A stretch of 64,000 nt of DNA from Candidatus Segatella intestinihominis. Lineage in GTDB: Bacteria > Bacteroidota > Bacteroidia > Bacteroidales > Bacteroidaceae. Position numbers and translations under genes: made by a program. Positions 31,221 to 39,791 of this stretch are shown here, piece by piece (the stretch's first letter is position 1; the number at the start of each line of letters is the position of its first letter). The stretch lies in NCBI GenBank assembly GCA_900548535.1, contig URLG01000001.1, positions 62,001 to 126,000 of the forward strand, given 5' to 3'. The notes under the pieces were generated by a model, which worked only from the letters and a program-made list of their open reading frames with translations, searched no databases and was not told the origin of the DNA.

Positions 31221-31655
31221 TTAGATGTGGAAGTCTATTTCCTTGAGCCATGCCTTGGTGTCAAAGCAAGGACATTCCTTGTGGACGCCCGGCAGGTCTC
31301 TGTGGCCCAGAATCACGGCATCGGGGAAGTCGAGGCAGATGCTCTTGAGCAGCTCCTCCATCGTTATCTTCTGGGCTAGGGTGCGAGTATCGGCAGGTTT
31401 GCCATGCTCGTCCAGTCCGCCCTCATAGCAGATGCCGATGCTGTGGGCATTGAAGTGGCGGGCGTGAGCGCCCACCTTGTCTTCATTGCGCCCTGGATAG
31501 AGCGTGCCGTCCTTGGTGATGTAGTAGTGATAGCCCACCTCGGAGAATCCGCGAGCCTTGTGGCAAGCCTCCAGGTCGTCCATACTGAAGTTCTGGTTCA
31601 CACGGGTAGCGCTGCAATGCAGCACGATCAGATTGATGTCTCTTTTTTTCGTCAT
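31221..31655 (-). CDS. N-acetylmuramoyl-L-alanine amidase (T7 lysozyme-like, Amidase_2)
   Basis: A 144-residue zinc amidase that would cleave between muramic acid and L-alanine in peptidoglycan. The zinc ligands expected from T7 lysozyme are present: H13 in LIVLHCSAT, H118 in LGHRDLPG and C128 in KECPCFD, with K126 as the catalytic-site lysine. There is no signal peptide, as in phage lysozymes and in the small amidases that Bacteroidales carry next to smalltalk peptides. It lies 45 nt downstream of the smalltalk gene on the same strand. The open frame is intact, although the upstream members of the cluster are broken. Confidence 0.9.
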   Translation of the reverse strand: MTKKRDINLIVLHCSATRVNQNFSMDDLEACHKARGFSEVGYHYYITKDGTLYPGRNEDKVGAHARHFNAHSIGICYEGGLDEHGKPADTRTLAQKITMEELLKSICLDFPDAVILGHRDLPGVHKECPCFDTKAWLKEIDFHI

Positions 31656-31700
31656 AATCTTCTTAATGGTTAATTTTTAATCAGTTCAACAAATTCTTAA

Positions 31701-31793
31701 TTATTTACAGCTCTGCACACAGAATGAACTGGCGATGGCTGTGAGCACGGTCACGATGAGGTTGATCACCTTCTTGATGTTTTCCTTTTTCAT
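31701..31793 (-). CDS. Smalltalk protein (30 residues)
   Basis: A 30-residue peptide beginning MKKENIKKVINLIVTVLTAI and ending in SFCVQSCK. A basic N-terminus is followed by one hydrophobic helix and a Cys-containing tail in which the VQSC end looks like a short lipobox. This is the pattern of the smalltalk family, tiny proteins found in Bacteroidales next to an HU-like gene and an amidase. Function is unknown. The gene sits between the amidase and the HU-like tail, in the order usual for the cluster. Confidence 0.88.
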   Translation of the reverse strand: MKKENIKKVINLIVTVLTAIASSFCVQSCK

Positions 31794-31801
31794 AGTTCTA
31801 A

Positions 31802-32197
31802 TCACTTTTTAGATGAGGGGGATAAGTTGTCTGTTAGAGTCCTACGTTTCCTGAATCGCCTGTGCCAGAACCTCCTTCGCCAGGAGATGTGCTGCTCATT
31901 GCTCGTGCCGCTCAGCGAGCTGCGATGCATCAGCTCCGAGCGAAACTTATCGTAGGGGCGGCGAATGGAAAAGCTCTCCTTGGTCATATTGCTCTTGAAG
32001 GCGCTCAGGTTCTTGCCGTAGGTGGCCTCAAACGCGTCCAGGCAGATGTGACCCTTGCAGGCATGGGCCTCCTGCATGTCCTTGTCCAGATAGTTGCCCG
32101 TGCTGTCGTTGGCATAATAGTCGGCTAGGCATGGAGGCAGGATGGAGCCCAGCAGGGTGGTCTTGTAGATGCCTCCCTTGCCCACGAGCACCAGCAT
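31802..32197 (-). pseudogene. Fossil of a VapE-like helicase gene joined to an HU-like gene tail
   Basis: The minus-strand frame from 32197 reads MLVLVGKGGIYKTTLL and continues through DYYANDSTG, GHICLDAFEA, SFSIRRPYDK and SLSGTSNEQH. This is the core order of VapE/DUF3874-type primase-helicase C-terminal domains (P-loop, Walker B-like acidic LDAFE, arginine segment, GTSNE sensor). It has a stop immediately upstream and lacks the rest of the domain. After SGTSNEQH the conserved sequence ends. From about 31890 another frame reads SPGEGGSGTGDSGNVGL and stops at 31834. That Gly/Ser/Asp-rich tail is what HU-like proteins of the same cluster end with. A deletion has apparently fused the middle of the helicase gene to the 3' end of the HU gene. 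Confidence 0.75.
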
Positions 32198-32202
32198 CTC
32201 CC

Positions 32203-32283
32203 TTCAGCCAAAGCATCTACGAGATCCTAGATGCGGAGATTGCCCGTCGCGCCATGTATCTGAATTGTAAGTCCTTAAAATAA
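32203..32283 (+). pseudogene. Orphan C-terminal coding fragment, plus strand
   Basis: The plus strand reads FSQSIYEILDAEIARRAMYL, then NCKSLK and a stop at 32281-32283. The composition looks like a real protein C-terminus with a helical amphipathic pattern, and it starts exactly where the VapE-like similarity on the other strand ends. It may be the end of a gene cut by the same rearrangement. No family was recognised, and chance open frame cannot be excluded over 26 codons. Confidence 0.3.
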
Positions 32284-32308
32284 AGTTCCTAGATAGTGGA
32301 TCAAGAAT

Positions 32309-32358
32309 AAAAAATAGGAGATAAGCACTCTGGAATGGGTGTTTATCTCCTATTTTTT
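32309..32358. terminator. Terminator downstream of the OprP-type porin gene
   Basis: A 16-bp perfect stem (32309-32324 with 32343-32358) with poly-A/poly-T on both outer sides. It can act on the minus-strand porin transcript and on the plus strand. Confidence 0.9.
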
Positions 32359-32369
32359 GTGAGGGATAT

Positions 32370-33539
32370 TTAGAAGCGGAAGCAGACTTCGGCATCTGCC
32401 ATAGAGTAATTGTGCTTCGCGAGTGTCTTGTCGTTGATGAGCGCATACTCGGTAAGGATAGAGATTCGCTTGCCGATGTGGAAGTTCAAACCAGCCTCAT
32501 ACTGGGTTCTCTGCATGTTGCTCTTGCCGTTAGGCTGATACATGTCGTAACGTGCCTTCACGTCGATACGGCTGTTCTTAGGCAACTGAGCCAATGGAGC
32601 GATAACCAATCCATATACACCCTGTGCCTTGTCACCGATTTTTGCATTCAGATTGCAGTCCTTGGCGTTGGCATCGTTGAAATTGGTGATGCTCTTGGCA
32701 AAAGCCTTGCCGGTAGAGTGGATATACTCAGAACGTACTGTCCAGCCGTCTTTCTTGTATTCGAAGGAGAAGGCGTAGCGGTTTTGGCTGAGCTTGCGAA
32801 CGCCAGAGCGTTCCTGAATGTCGGCAGTATAGGTGGCATCATGCTCGTCGGTCCATGTTCCCTTTCTTGCGTAAGAACCAGTCCAGCCGAAGGCTCCGAT
32901 GCGCATACCCTGGATAGGCATTACCCAGATGCCACCGATGACATTCTTCTGATTGTCAACGTCCTTGGTGTTGGTGCCCTGGCCGTTGAATACGCCTATC
33001 TGATAGTGCAAGAGATTGCGGCCGTTGGCATTCTTGAGGAAGTCGCCCTGCAATTGCAAACCGATGTCACGACCATTGGAGGCATGCTCGCCTGAGCGGT
33101 CGCTGAAACCAGCCAGCTTGCTCACGTTCTGGGAATAACCCATGAAGCCCTGGTCGATAGGGTGCATCGGATTCTCAAAGGTGAATGGGTTCTTGAACTG
33201 ACCAATCTTCACCTTGAAGTACTCGAACTTCTGCCATTCAGCAAACAGGTCCACCATTCTTGGGCTTGCCCCCAGGTTGGAGGTGTTGCCGTTGAACTGG
33301 ATCTGAGTCTTCCAGTAGAAGTCGTCTGCGATGCGACCTTCGAGAGCGATACGAGCCATACGGATGTTGAAAGAGTTGGATTCTGCATCTTTCTGTCCGC
33401 TGTACTGATACTGGGTCATTCCATAACCCGACAATTTTACATTGCTCAACCATGAAGGCAATTCGATGGTTTGCTTCTTTTGTGCGCCGGCTGTGGTCAC
33501 TGCCGCAGCCATGAGCGCCATGATGATTGCTTTTTTCAT
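32370..33539 (-). CDS. Phosphate-selective porin O/P-type outer-membrane protein
   Basis: A 389-residue outer-membrane protein with a signal peptide (about 1-19, TTAGAQ) and the strand pattern of the OprO/OprP porin family. Early strands read VKLSGYGMTQYQYSG, and IRMARIALEGRIADDFYWKT is a typical family segment, followed by KVKIGQFKNPFTFEN. The last strand ends AEVCFRF, with the terminal phenylalanine expected for barrel assembly. Phosphate preference cannot be read from the sequence. It lies 20 nt downstream of rlmD and may be co-transcribed from the rlmD promoter. Confidence 0.85.
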   Translation of the reverse strand: MKKAIIMALMAAAVTTAGAQKKQTIELPSWLSNVKLSGYGMTQYQYSGQKDAESNSFNIRMARIALEGRIADDFYWKTQIQFNGNTSNLGASPRMVDLFAEWQKFEYFKVKIGQFKNPFTFENPMHPIDQGFMGYSQNVSKLAGFSDRSGEHASNGRDIGLQLQGDFLKNANGRNLLHYQIGVFNGQGTNTKDVDNQKNVIGGIWVMPIQGMRIGAFGWTGSYARKGTWTDEHDATYTADIQERSGVRKLSQNRYAFSFEYKKDGWTVRSEYIHSTGKAFAKSITNFNDANAKDCNLNAKIGDKAQGVYGLVIAPLAQLPKNSRIDVKARYDMYQPNGKSNMQRTQYEAGLNFHIGKRISILTEYALINDKTLAKHNYSMADAEVCFRF

Positions 33540-33559
33540 CTTTTCTTATTCTAGGTTAT

Positions 33560-35125
33560 TTATTTAGATTCTGCATCCAGTGCTAGTTTCTCTGCTTCCT
33601 TCGCAGCCTTGGCCTCGGCGATAGCCTTCTCGCGCTCTCGGCGTTCCTTTAGCTTCTGCTTGATGTCGGCATCGCTGCGCTTTTCGAGCAAGACTACGTT
33701 CTCTACGTGTGGGGTATGAGGGAACATATCCACTGGCTGTACAGCGGCTACCTGGTAGTAGTCGTCCATCAACTGCAGGTCGCGAGCCTGGGTGGCTGGG
33801 TTGCAGCTTACGTAGACGATGCGCTTAGGAGCGGCATTCAAGATGACCTTGATCACGTCTGGGTGCATACCGGCACGTGGAGGGTCGGTGATGATGACGT
33901 CTGGGCGACCATGCTGCTTGATGAAGTCATTGGTCAGGATGTCCTTCATGTCGCCTGCATAGAAGAGGGTGTTCTCGATGTTGTTGACCTGAGAGTTGAC
34001 CTTAGCATCCTCGATGGCCTCTGGCACGTACTCGATACCGATGACCTTCTTGGCCTTGTGAGCCACGAAGTTGGCGATGGTTCCTGTTCCGGTGTAGAGG
34101 TCGTAAACCAGCTCATTGCCAGTGAGATTGGCAAACTCGCGAGCCACGCAGTAGAGGTGGTAAGCCTGCTCGGTATTGGTCTGGTAGAAACTCTTTGGTC
34201 CTACCTTGAAGCGCAGGTCTTCCATCAACTCAAAGATGTGGTCATTGCCCTTGAAGAGGCTGAGCTCCAAGTCATTGAAGGTGTCGTTGCCCTTCTGATT
34301 GTCCACATACATCAGGGAGGTGATCTGAGGGAACTTGTCGGCTACCTGCTGCATCAGTTCCTGAGCCTTCTGCTCATCACCCTCCTCATCGTAGTGGAAC
34401 TGGAATACGAGCATCCATTCGCCCGTATTGCTATTGCGTATCATCATATCGCGCAGCAATCCGTGCTGTTCACGCAGGTCGTAGAAGGTATAGTCGTGAG
34501 CATCAGCGTATTCAAATACGAAGTTGCGAATCTGGTTGCAGAGATCGTCCATCAGCCAGCACTTCTTGATAGGGTAAATCTTGTCGAAGGCACCCGTGAT
34601 ATGGAAGCCGATGGCATTCTGGGCATGGCGCTCCTTGAGGCTAGATACGGTGTCTTCCTCCTTCTTAGGCAGGGCTGCCAGCTCCTCAGAGGTGAACCAA
34701 CGCTTGTTGGAGCAACCAAACTCTATCTTGTTGCGATACTCCTGGGTCTTCACGCTGCCCATGATAGGGCGGAACTCAGGCAATTCTATCTTGCCGATAC
34801 GGGTGAGCTGGTCTTCCACCTGCTTCTGCTTCGCCTTGATTTGCTCCTCGTAAGGCAGGTTCTGCCACTTGCAGCCGCCGCAGATGCCGAAGTGCTCGCA
34901 CATAGGCTCCTGGCGCACCTCGCTCTTCTTGATGAAGCGAACCACCTTCGCCTCGCAATACTTATGTTTCTTCTTAACTACCTGAAGGTCTACCACATCG
35001 CCAGGCACGCAGAAAGGCACGAAGATGACCTGGTCATCCACGCGAGTGATGCACTTGCCCTCGGCTGCTACAGCCTCGATGGTGATATTCTCCAACAATG
35101 GTAATGGTTTACGTTTTCTTGCCAT
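33560..35125 (-). CDS. rlmD: 23S rRNA (uracil-1939-C5)-methyltransferase RlmD-type
   Basis: A SAM-dependent RNA m5U methyltransferase, 521 residues. It has an N-terminal TRAM domain (about 10-65), a 4Fe-4S cluster motif CEHFGICGGCKWQ, and a C-terminal Rossmann domain with YDLYTGTGTIANFVA. The nucleophilic cysteine is in VYVSCNPATQARDL. The C-terminus adds a Lys/Glu/Ala-rich coiled stretch not needed for catalysis. The family contains RlmD, RlmCD and TrmA-like members; the Fe-S motif and TRAM support RlmD or RlmCD. TATCTTTG (complement of 35154-35161) is the likely -7 element. Confidence 0.9.
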   Translation of the reverse strand: MARKRKPLPLLENITIEAVAAEGKCITRVDDQVIFVPFCVPGDVVDLQVVKKKHKYCEAKVVRFIKKSEVRQEPMCEHFGICGGCKWQNLPYEEQIKAKQKQVEDQLTRIGKIELPEFRPIMGSVKTQEYRNKIEFGCSNKRWFTSEELAALPKKEEDTVSSLKERHAQNAIGFHITGAFDKIYPIKKCWLMDDLCNQIRNFVFEYADAHDYTFYDLREQHGLLRDMMIRNSNTGEWMLVFQFHYDEEGDEQKAQELMQQVADKFPQITSLMYVDNQKGNDTFNDLELSLFKGNDHIFELMEDLRFKVGPKSFYQTNTEQAYHLYCVAREFANLTGNELVYDLYTGTGTIANFVAHKAKKVIGIEYVPEAIEDAKVNSQVNNIENTLFYAGDMKDILTNDFIKQHGRPDVIITDPPRAGMHPDVIKVILNAAPKRIVYVSCNPATQARDLQLMDDYYQVAAVQPVDMFPHTPHVENVVLLEKRSDADIKQKLKERREREKAIAEAKAAKEAEKLALDAESK

Positions 35126-35478
35126 AATAATGTTTTGTATTTCTTTATGGCTGCAAAGATACTACTTTTTTGTGAACCCTCGAAATGTTTTTGGAATTAT
35201 TTTCTCGTGCGTACCTTATTATATATAAGTTATGTTTTTTCTGCTATTTCTTGTTTGTCGCATTTTGTTGTATAAAAGTAGTAGATTGTTAAAATATTCG
35301 GCGTGTGTGCGACAACAATATAAAATGTAATGTAGAGATAGCAAAAAAGCGTATAAAAGTTTGGCGGTTTCGAATATTTTCTGTATATTTGCAACATGAA
35401 TCCTAGCATTAGCGAAGAGACATAACTTAGAAACATACAAACAATAACTGATAATAATATTTTTGACCTATAACAAAT
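35126..35478. other. Divergent intergenic region rlmD / ppdK
   Basis: 353 bp, AT-rich. It has the rlmD -7 element at 35154-35161 (minus strand) and the ppdK promoter at 35360-35391 (plus strand). The stretch 35200-35355 shows no convincing frame or hairpin. Confidence 0.7.
35360..35391 (+). promoter_or_regulatory. Promoter of ppdK
   Basis: TTTG at 35360-35363, 20 bp, TATATTTG at 35384-35391. The resulting leader is about 80 nt. Confidence 0.85.
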
Positions 35479-38199
35479 ATGACAGAAAAAAGAGTTTACA
35501 CTTTCGGTAACGGAAAGGCAGAAGGCAAGGCTGACATGCGCAACTTGCTCGGTGGTAAGGGTGCTAACTTGGCAGAGATGAATCTCATCGGTGTGCCAGT
35601 GCCTCCAGGTTTTACCATCACTACAGATGTATGCAATGAATACTTTGAGAAGGGCAAGGACGATGTAGTTGCTCTTCTCCAGACAGAAGTAACTAACGCC
35701 GTAAAACATATTGAGACTTTGATGAACTCAAAGTTTGGAGATGTGGAAAATCCTCTCTTGGTCAGCGTTCGCTCTGGTGCCCGTGCATCTATGCCAGGTA
35801 TGATGGATACCATCCTCAACCTGGGTCTGAATGACGAGGTAGTGGAGGGCTTGGCTCGCAAGACCGGCAATGAGCGCTTTGCATACGATAGCTATCGCCG
35901 ATTCGTACAGATGTATGGCGACGTGGTGCTCGGTATGAAGCCTGTGAACAAGGAAGACATCGACCCATTCGAGGCTATCATCATGGACGTGAAGAAGCAG
36001 CGTGGCATCACCTTAGATAATGAGATGAACGTGGATGAGCTGAAACAGCTCGTTACAGCATTCAAGGCTGCCATCAAGCAGCAGACTGGCAAGGACTTCC
36101 CTGACAATCCTATGGATCAGCTCTGGGGCGCTATCTGCGCCGTGTTCGACAGTTGGATGAACGAGCGTGCCATCCTCTATCGCAAGATGGAAGGCATCCC
36201 TGCAGAGTGGGGTACTGCCGTATCTGTGATGGCGATGGTATTTGGTAACATGGGCAATACTTCTGCCACAGGTGTATGCTTCAGCCGTGACGCAGCTACT
36301 GGCGAGAACCTCTTCAATGGTGAGTATCTCGTGAATGCTCAGGGCGAGGACGTGGTAGCTGGTATCCGCACTCCACAGCAGATTACCAAGGAAGGATCGC
36401 TCCGCTGGGCTAAGCTCCAGGGCATCGACGAGGAGACTCGTGCCACTAAGTATCCATCTATGGAGGAGGCTATGCCTGAGATCTATGCTCAGCTCAATGC
36501 CCTCCAGGATAAGTTGGAGCACCACTATCATGACATGCAGGATATGGAGTTCACCGTACAGGAGGGGCACCTCTGGTTCCTCCAGACTCGTAACGGTAAG
36601 CGCACGGGTACTGCGATGGTGAAGATAGCCATGGACTTGCTGCATGAGGGCGAGATAGACGAGAAGACTGCGCTCTTGCGCTGTGAGCCAAACAAGCTGG
36701 ATGAACTCTTGCACCCTGTATTCGACAAGGCTGCCCAGATGCAGGCTAAGGTGCTGACTCGTGGTTTGCCTGCTTCTCCAGGTGCAGCAAGCGGACAGAT
36801 CGTGTTCTTCGCTGACGATGCAGAGAAGTGGCATGAGAATGGTCACAAAGTAGTGATGGTACGTATCGAGACTAGCCCAGAGGACTTGGCTGGTATGAAT
36901 GCTGCCGAGGGTATCTTGACCGCTCGTGGAGGTATGACTTCTCACGCTGCCGTAGTGGCTCGTGGCATGGGTAAGTGCTGTGTATCAGGTGCTGGCGCCA
37001 TCAATGTGGACTACAAGGCTCGCACTGTAGAGATAGACGGCGTAGTGCTCCATGAGGGCGACTATATCTCTCTGAATGGTTCTACTGGTGAGGTTTACCA
37101 GGGTGAGGTTGAGACCAAGCCAGCCGAGGTGACAGGCGACTTCGCAGAGCTGATGAATCTCTGTAACAAATATACTAAGCTCGTGGTTCGCACCAATGCA
37201 GATACTCCTCACGATGCTGAGGTGGCTCGCAACTTCGGTGCTGTGGGTATCGGTCTCTGCCGTACCGAGCACATGTTCTTTGAGAACGAGAAGATCAAGG
37301 CGATGCGTGAGATGATTCTCTCTGATACCAAGGAGGGTAGAGAGAAGGCTTTGGAGAAACTCTTGCCATATCAGAAGCAGGACTTCTATGGCATCTTGAA
37401 GGCGATGGATGGTCATCCAGTAAACGTTCGTTTGCTCGACCCACCTCTCCACGAGTTTGTACCTCACGATTTGGCTGGTCAGCAGACCATGGCTGATGAG
37501 ATGGGTATCTCGGTAGAGGAAATCCAGAAGCGTGTGAACTCTCTGAGCGAGGCTAACCCAATGTTGGGTCATCGTGGTTGCCGTCTGGGCAATACTTATC
37601 CTGAGATAACAGCGATGCAGACCAAGGCTATCCTCGGTGCAGCCATCGAACTGAAGAAGGAAGGCTTTGATCCTCAGCCAGAGATCATGGTGCCTCTCAT
37701 CGGTATCGTCAATGAGTTTGACATGCAGGAGCAGGTGATTCGCTCTACTGCCAAGGAGCTCTTCGAGAAGGAAGGCGTGGAGATTCCATTCAAGGTGGGT
37801 ACGATGATTGAGATTCCTCGTGCAGCCTTGACTGCCGATTATATCGCCAAGAAGGCTGAGTACTTCAGCTTCGGTACCAACGACTTGACTCAGATGACCT
37901 TCGGCTATAGCCGTGATGACATCGCTAGCTTCTTGCCTGTATACTTGGAGAAGAAGATCTTGAATGTAGACCCATTCCAGGTTCTCGACCAGACAGGTGT
38001 AGGTCAGCTCGTAGAGATGGCAGTGAAGAAGGGTCGTGGCACTCGTCCTGAGTTGAAGTGCGGTATCTGCGGTGAGCATGGTGGTGAGCCATCATCAGTT
38101 AAGTTCTGCCACAAGGTGGGCTTGAACTACGTGAGCTGCTCTCCATTCCGCGTGCCTATCGCTCGCTTGGCGGCGGCGCAGGCTGCGGTAGAGGAGTAA
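35479..38199 (+). CDS. ppdK: Pyruvate, phosphate dikinase
   Basis: PPDK interconverts pyruvate, ATP and phosphate with PEP, AMP and pyrophosphate. In anaerobes it links glycolysis with gluconeogenesis. The 906 residues contain the N-terminal ATP-grasp domain (GGKGANLAEM near residue 25, RSGARASMPGMMDTILNLG near 95), the swivelling phosphohistidine domain with H489 in GGMTSHAAVVARGMG, and the C-terminal TIM barrel with the PEP/pyruvate-site cysteine C864 in CGICGEHGGEP. The barrel also holds SFGTNDLTQMTFGYSRDD. Length is typical. The transcript ends at the hairpin at 38239-38278. Confidence 0.97.
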   Translation: MTEKRVYTFGNGKAEGKADMRNLLGGKGANLAEMNLIGVPVPPGFTITTDVCNEYFEKGKDDVVALLQTEVTNAVKHIETLMNSKFGDVENPLLVSVRSGARASMPGMMDTILNLGLNDEVVEGLARKTGNERFAYDSYRRFVQMYGDVVLGMKPVNKEDIDPFEAIIMDVKKQRGITLDNEMNVDELKQLVTAFKAAIKQQTGKDFPDNPMDQLWGAICAVFDSWMNERAILYRKMEGIPAEWGTAVSVMAMVFGNMGNTSATGVCFSRDAATGENLFNGEYLVNAQGEDVVAGIRTPQQITKEGSLRWAKLQGIDEETRATKYPSMEEAMPEIYAQLNALQDKLEHHYHDMQDMEFTVQEGHLWFLQTRNGKRTGTAMVKIAMDLLHEGEIDEKTALLRCEPNKLDELLHPVFDKAAQMQAKVLTRGLPASPGAASGQIVFFADDAEKWHENGHKVVMVRIETSPEDLAGMNAAEGILTARGGMTSHAAVVARGMGKCCVSGAGAINVDYKARTVEIDGVVLHEGDYISLNGSTGEVYQGEVETKPAEVTGDFAELMNLCNKYTKLVVRTNADTPHDAEVARNFGAVGIGLCRTEHMFFENEKIKAMREMILSDTKEGREKALEKLLPYQKQDFYGILKAMDGHPVNVRLLDPPLHEFVPHDLAGQQTMADEMGISVEEIQKRVNSLSEANPMLGHRGCRLGNTYPEITAMQTKAILGAAIELKKEGFDPQPEIMVPLIGIVNEFDMQEQVIRSTAKELFEKEGVEIPFKVGTMIEIPRAALTADYIAKKAEYFSFGTNDLTQMTFGYSRDDIASFLPVYLEKKILNVDPFQVLDQTGVGQLVEMAVKKGRGTRPELKCGICGEHGGEPSSVKFCHKVGLNYVSCSPFRVPIARLAAAQAAVEE

Positions 38200-38238
38200 T
38201 AATATTTCAAACCATACGATTAAAAAATTAGATAATTT

Positions 38239-38278
38239 GAGGGGAAGGTTCTCGTGAAGAGAACTTTCTCCTCTTTTT
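38239..38278 (+). terminator. Terminator of ppdK
   Basis: A 15-bp stem with two G-U pairs (38239-38253 with 38259-38273), followed by five T. Confidence 0.85.
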
Positions 38279-38280
38279 AT

Positions 38281-38311
38281 TTTGTATTCTCAAATATTTG
38301 CTGTACCTTTG
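38281..38311 (+). promoter_or_regulatory. Promoter of the DUF3256 gene
   Basis: TTTG at 38281-38284, 19 bp, TACCTTTG at 38304-38311. It begins immediately after the ppdK terminator. Confidence 0.85.
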
Positions 38312-38338
38312 TCCGCTGTAATCAATAAGGAAGGTAAA

Positions 38339-38974
38339 ATGAAGAAGATAATATATACATTGTTGCTGGCAGCCATGACAGTGCTGCCGCAATCGGCTGA
38401 TGCCAAGTCGATGAAGGACTTGCTGGTGTCTATGCCAGATGAGGTGATGCCTTATCTGCCGAAGAACCAGCGACTGGAATTTGCTGAGTTGCAGGAGATG
38501 GGCGTGAAGGCTGAGGTAAAGAACACCTTGAATGATGTGAGCGTGATGGATACGCTGACAACAGACTTCTTGCAGATAAGAATGAGCAAGGTCGCTACAT
38601 TGCAGATGAAGAAACTGCCCGTGGAGAATGGGGATTCCGTCATCTGTCTGGTCAAGACTTTTAGCTTGCCAGAGAAGGAGAGCGAACTTTATCTCTATGA
38701 CCAGAACTGGCAGCGATTGCCCTTGGAGATGAATCTTCAGTCATTGGCGGAATCATTGATTCAGAAGCCAGATACGATGACCGATGCTCGCTTCACAGAA
38801 CTGAAACAGATGGTGGAGCCTAGGATGTTGAGCTTCATGTTGTTGCAGCATGAGGATGGCTTGGTGATTCGCCTTGCCCTGCCATTGCTTTCGGCAGATG
38901 ACAAGAAAACGGTTAATGCCATAAAACTGCAAAGAAAGCTTAATTGGAATGGTAAAACCTTTAAGGAGAGTTAA
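38339..38974 (+). CDS. DUF3256 family secreted protein
   Basis: A 211-residue protein of the DUF3256 family, function unknown. A signal peptide covers about 1-22 (TVLPQSADAK). The family pattern is clear: LLVSMPDEVMPYLPKNQRLE followed by a repeat-poor alpha/beta body, with VEPRMLSFMLLQHEDGLV near the end. The ATG at 38339 is chosen because TAAGGAAGG precedes it and the frame further upstream overlaps the promoter. It is followed by the small RNA region, so it is probably monocistronic. Confidence 0.85.
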   Translation: MKKIIYTLLLAAMTVLPQSADAKSMKDLLVSMPDEVMPYLPKNQRLEFAELQEMGVKAEVKNTLNDVSVMDTLTTDFLQIRMSKVATLQMKKLPVENGDSVICLVKTFSLPEKESELYLYDQNWQRLPLEMNLQSLAESLIQKPDTMTDARFTELKQMVEPRMLSFMLLQHEDGLVIRLALPLLSADDKKTVNAIKLQRKLNWNGKTFKES

Positions 38975-39024
38975 AACAAAAAAGATTTTCGATATAAACC
39001 GCTGCTAGTTACAATATTTCTTTG

Positions 39025-39106
39025 TACCTTTGCAGCGTGTTTTTCATGGTATTAGATTATTAAGGTTAATAAAAGATTGGTTGTCGGGAGACAATCAATT
39101 TTTTTT
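39025..39106 (+). ncRNA. Candidate small RNA with own promoter and terminator
   Basis: TACCTTTG (39025-39032) should start a transcript near 39038. About 60 nt later comes a 10-bp stem with one G-U pair (39076-39085 with 39090-39099), a GGGA loop and a run of eight T (39099-39106). No start codon with a ribosome-binding site fits in between. A second stem (39107-39116 with 39139-39148) follows, with a purine-rich loop containing AGGA, and then the terminator at 39151-39182. I cannot name a family. It could also be a leader whose gene has been lost. Confidence 0.55.
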
Positions 39107-39150
39107 GTATCAAGACAAAAAGGAATTTTATTATTATCGTCTTGGTACTA

Positions 39151-39186
39151 AAAACGGGTTTGCCGAGAGGCAAGCCCGTTTTGTTT
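39151..39186. terminator. Bidirectional terminator downstream of the chromate transporter genes
   Basis: A 14-bp stem with one G-U pair (39151-39164 with 39169-39182), GAGA loop, A run on the left and T run on the right. Confidence 0.88.
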
Positions 39187-39217
39187 TATCTTAACGATGA
39201 AAAATCTTGTGTTTTTT

Positions 39218-39790
39218 CTAGAAGATGAGCAATCCGATGATGCCGCAAGCGAAGAGCAGCAGGATAGGGTTCGCCTTCTTGGCTCTTGTCAGGAAGAAGG
39301 CGGCAAGGAAGAGTACCACGCTTACGCCAAAGGTGAATGGATCTTTGGTAGGAGAGCCGAAGTTCTCCTTGTTCATCAAGAGCACGGCTGCGGCAGCTAT
39401 CAGTCCGATGATGGCTGGACGCAAACCAGAGAAGATGTCTTTCACCAACTTGGAATCCTTGTGAGTGACGAGGTAGCGGCTGATGAGAATCATCATGATG
39501 AAAGGCAGCCACATGATGCTCAGTGAGGCAAGAAAGGAACCCAGCCAAGCTGCCCACTGAGGATAGCCGGCATGGAGCACTGCGGTATAGCCCACGTAGG
39601 TGGCGCAGTTGATGCCGATAGGGCCTGGCGTACTCTGGCTGATAGCCACGATGTCGGTAAACTCGGCATTGGTGAGCCAAGCGTTCTTTACTACGGTCTC
39701 ATTGTGGATGAGCGAGAGCATCGCATATCCACCGCCGAAATTGAATGTACCAATCTTGGTAAATATCAGAAATAATTTCAGAAACAACAT
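39218..39790 (-). CDS. Chromate transporter-type protein, half-size (second of pair)
   Basis: A 190-residue membrane protein of the CHR family with one CHR domain and about six helices. The N-terminal motif FLIFTKIGTFNFGGGYAML matches the family's FxxGxxxFGGG pattern, and SQSTPGPIGINCATYVGY is the second signature. The start ATG at 39788-39790 is where the CHR domain begins. The frame stays open upstream only because the 7-bp repeats there translate as SSKFKAQ-like units. It is paired with another half-size CHR protein upstream, and such short pairs are thought to form a heterodimer. The true substrate (chromate, sulfate or another anion) is unknown. Confidence 0.87.
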   Translation of the reverse strand: MLFLKLFLIFTKIGTFNFGGGYAMLSLIHNETVVKNAWLTNAEFTDIVAISQSTPGPIGINCATYVGYTAVLHAGYPQWAAWLGSFLASLSIMWLPFIMMILISRYLVTHKDSKLVKDIFSGLRPAIIGLIAAAAVLLMNKENFGSPTKDPFTFGVSVVLFLAAFFLTRAKKANPILLLFACGIIGLLIF

Positions 39791-39791
39791 A

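Noticed and set aside
33707..35104. A 465-codon plus-strand frame opposite rlmD
   Set aside because: Shadow of rlmD. The minus strand has all RlmD motifs, while the plus-strand product shows no recognisable domain.
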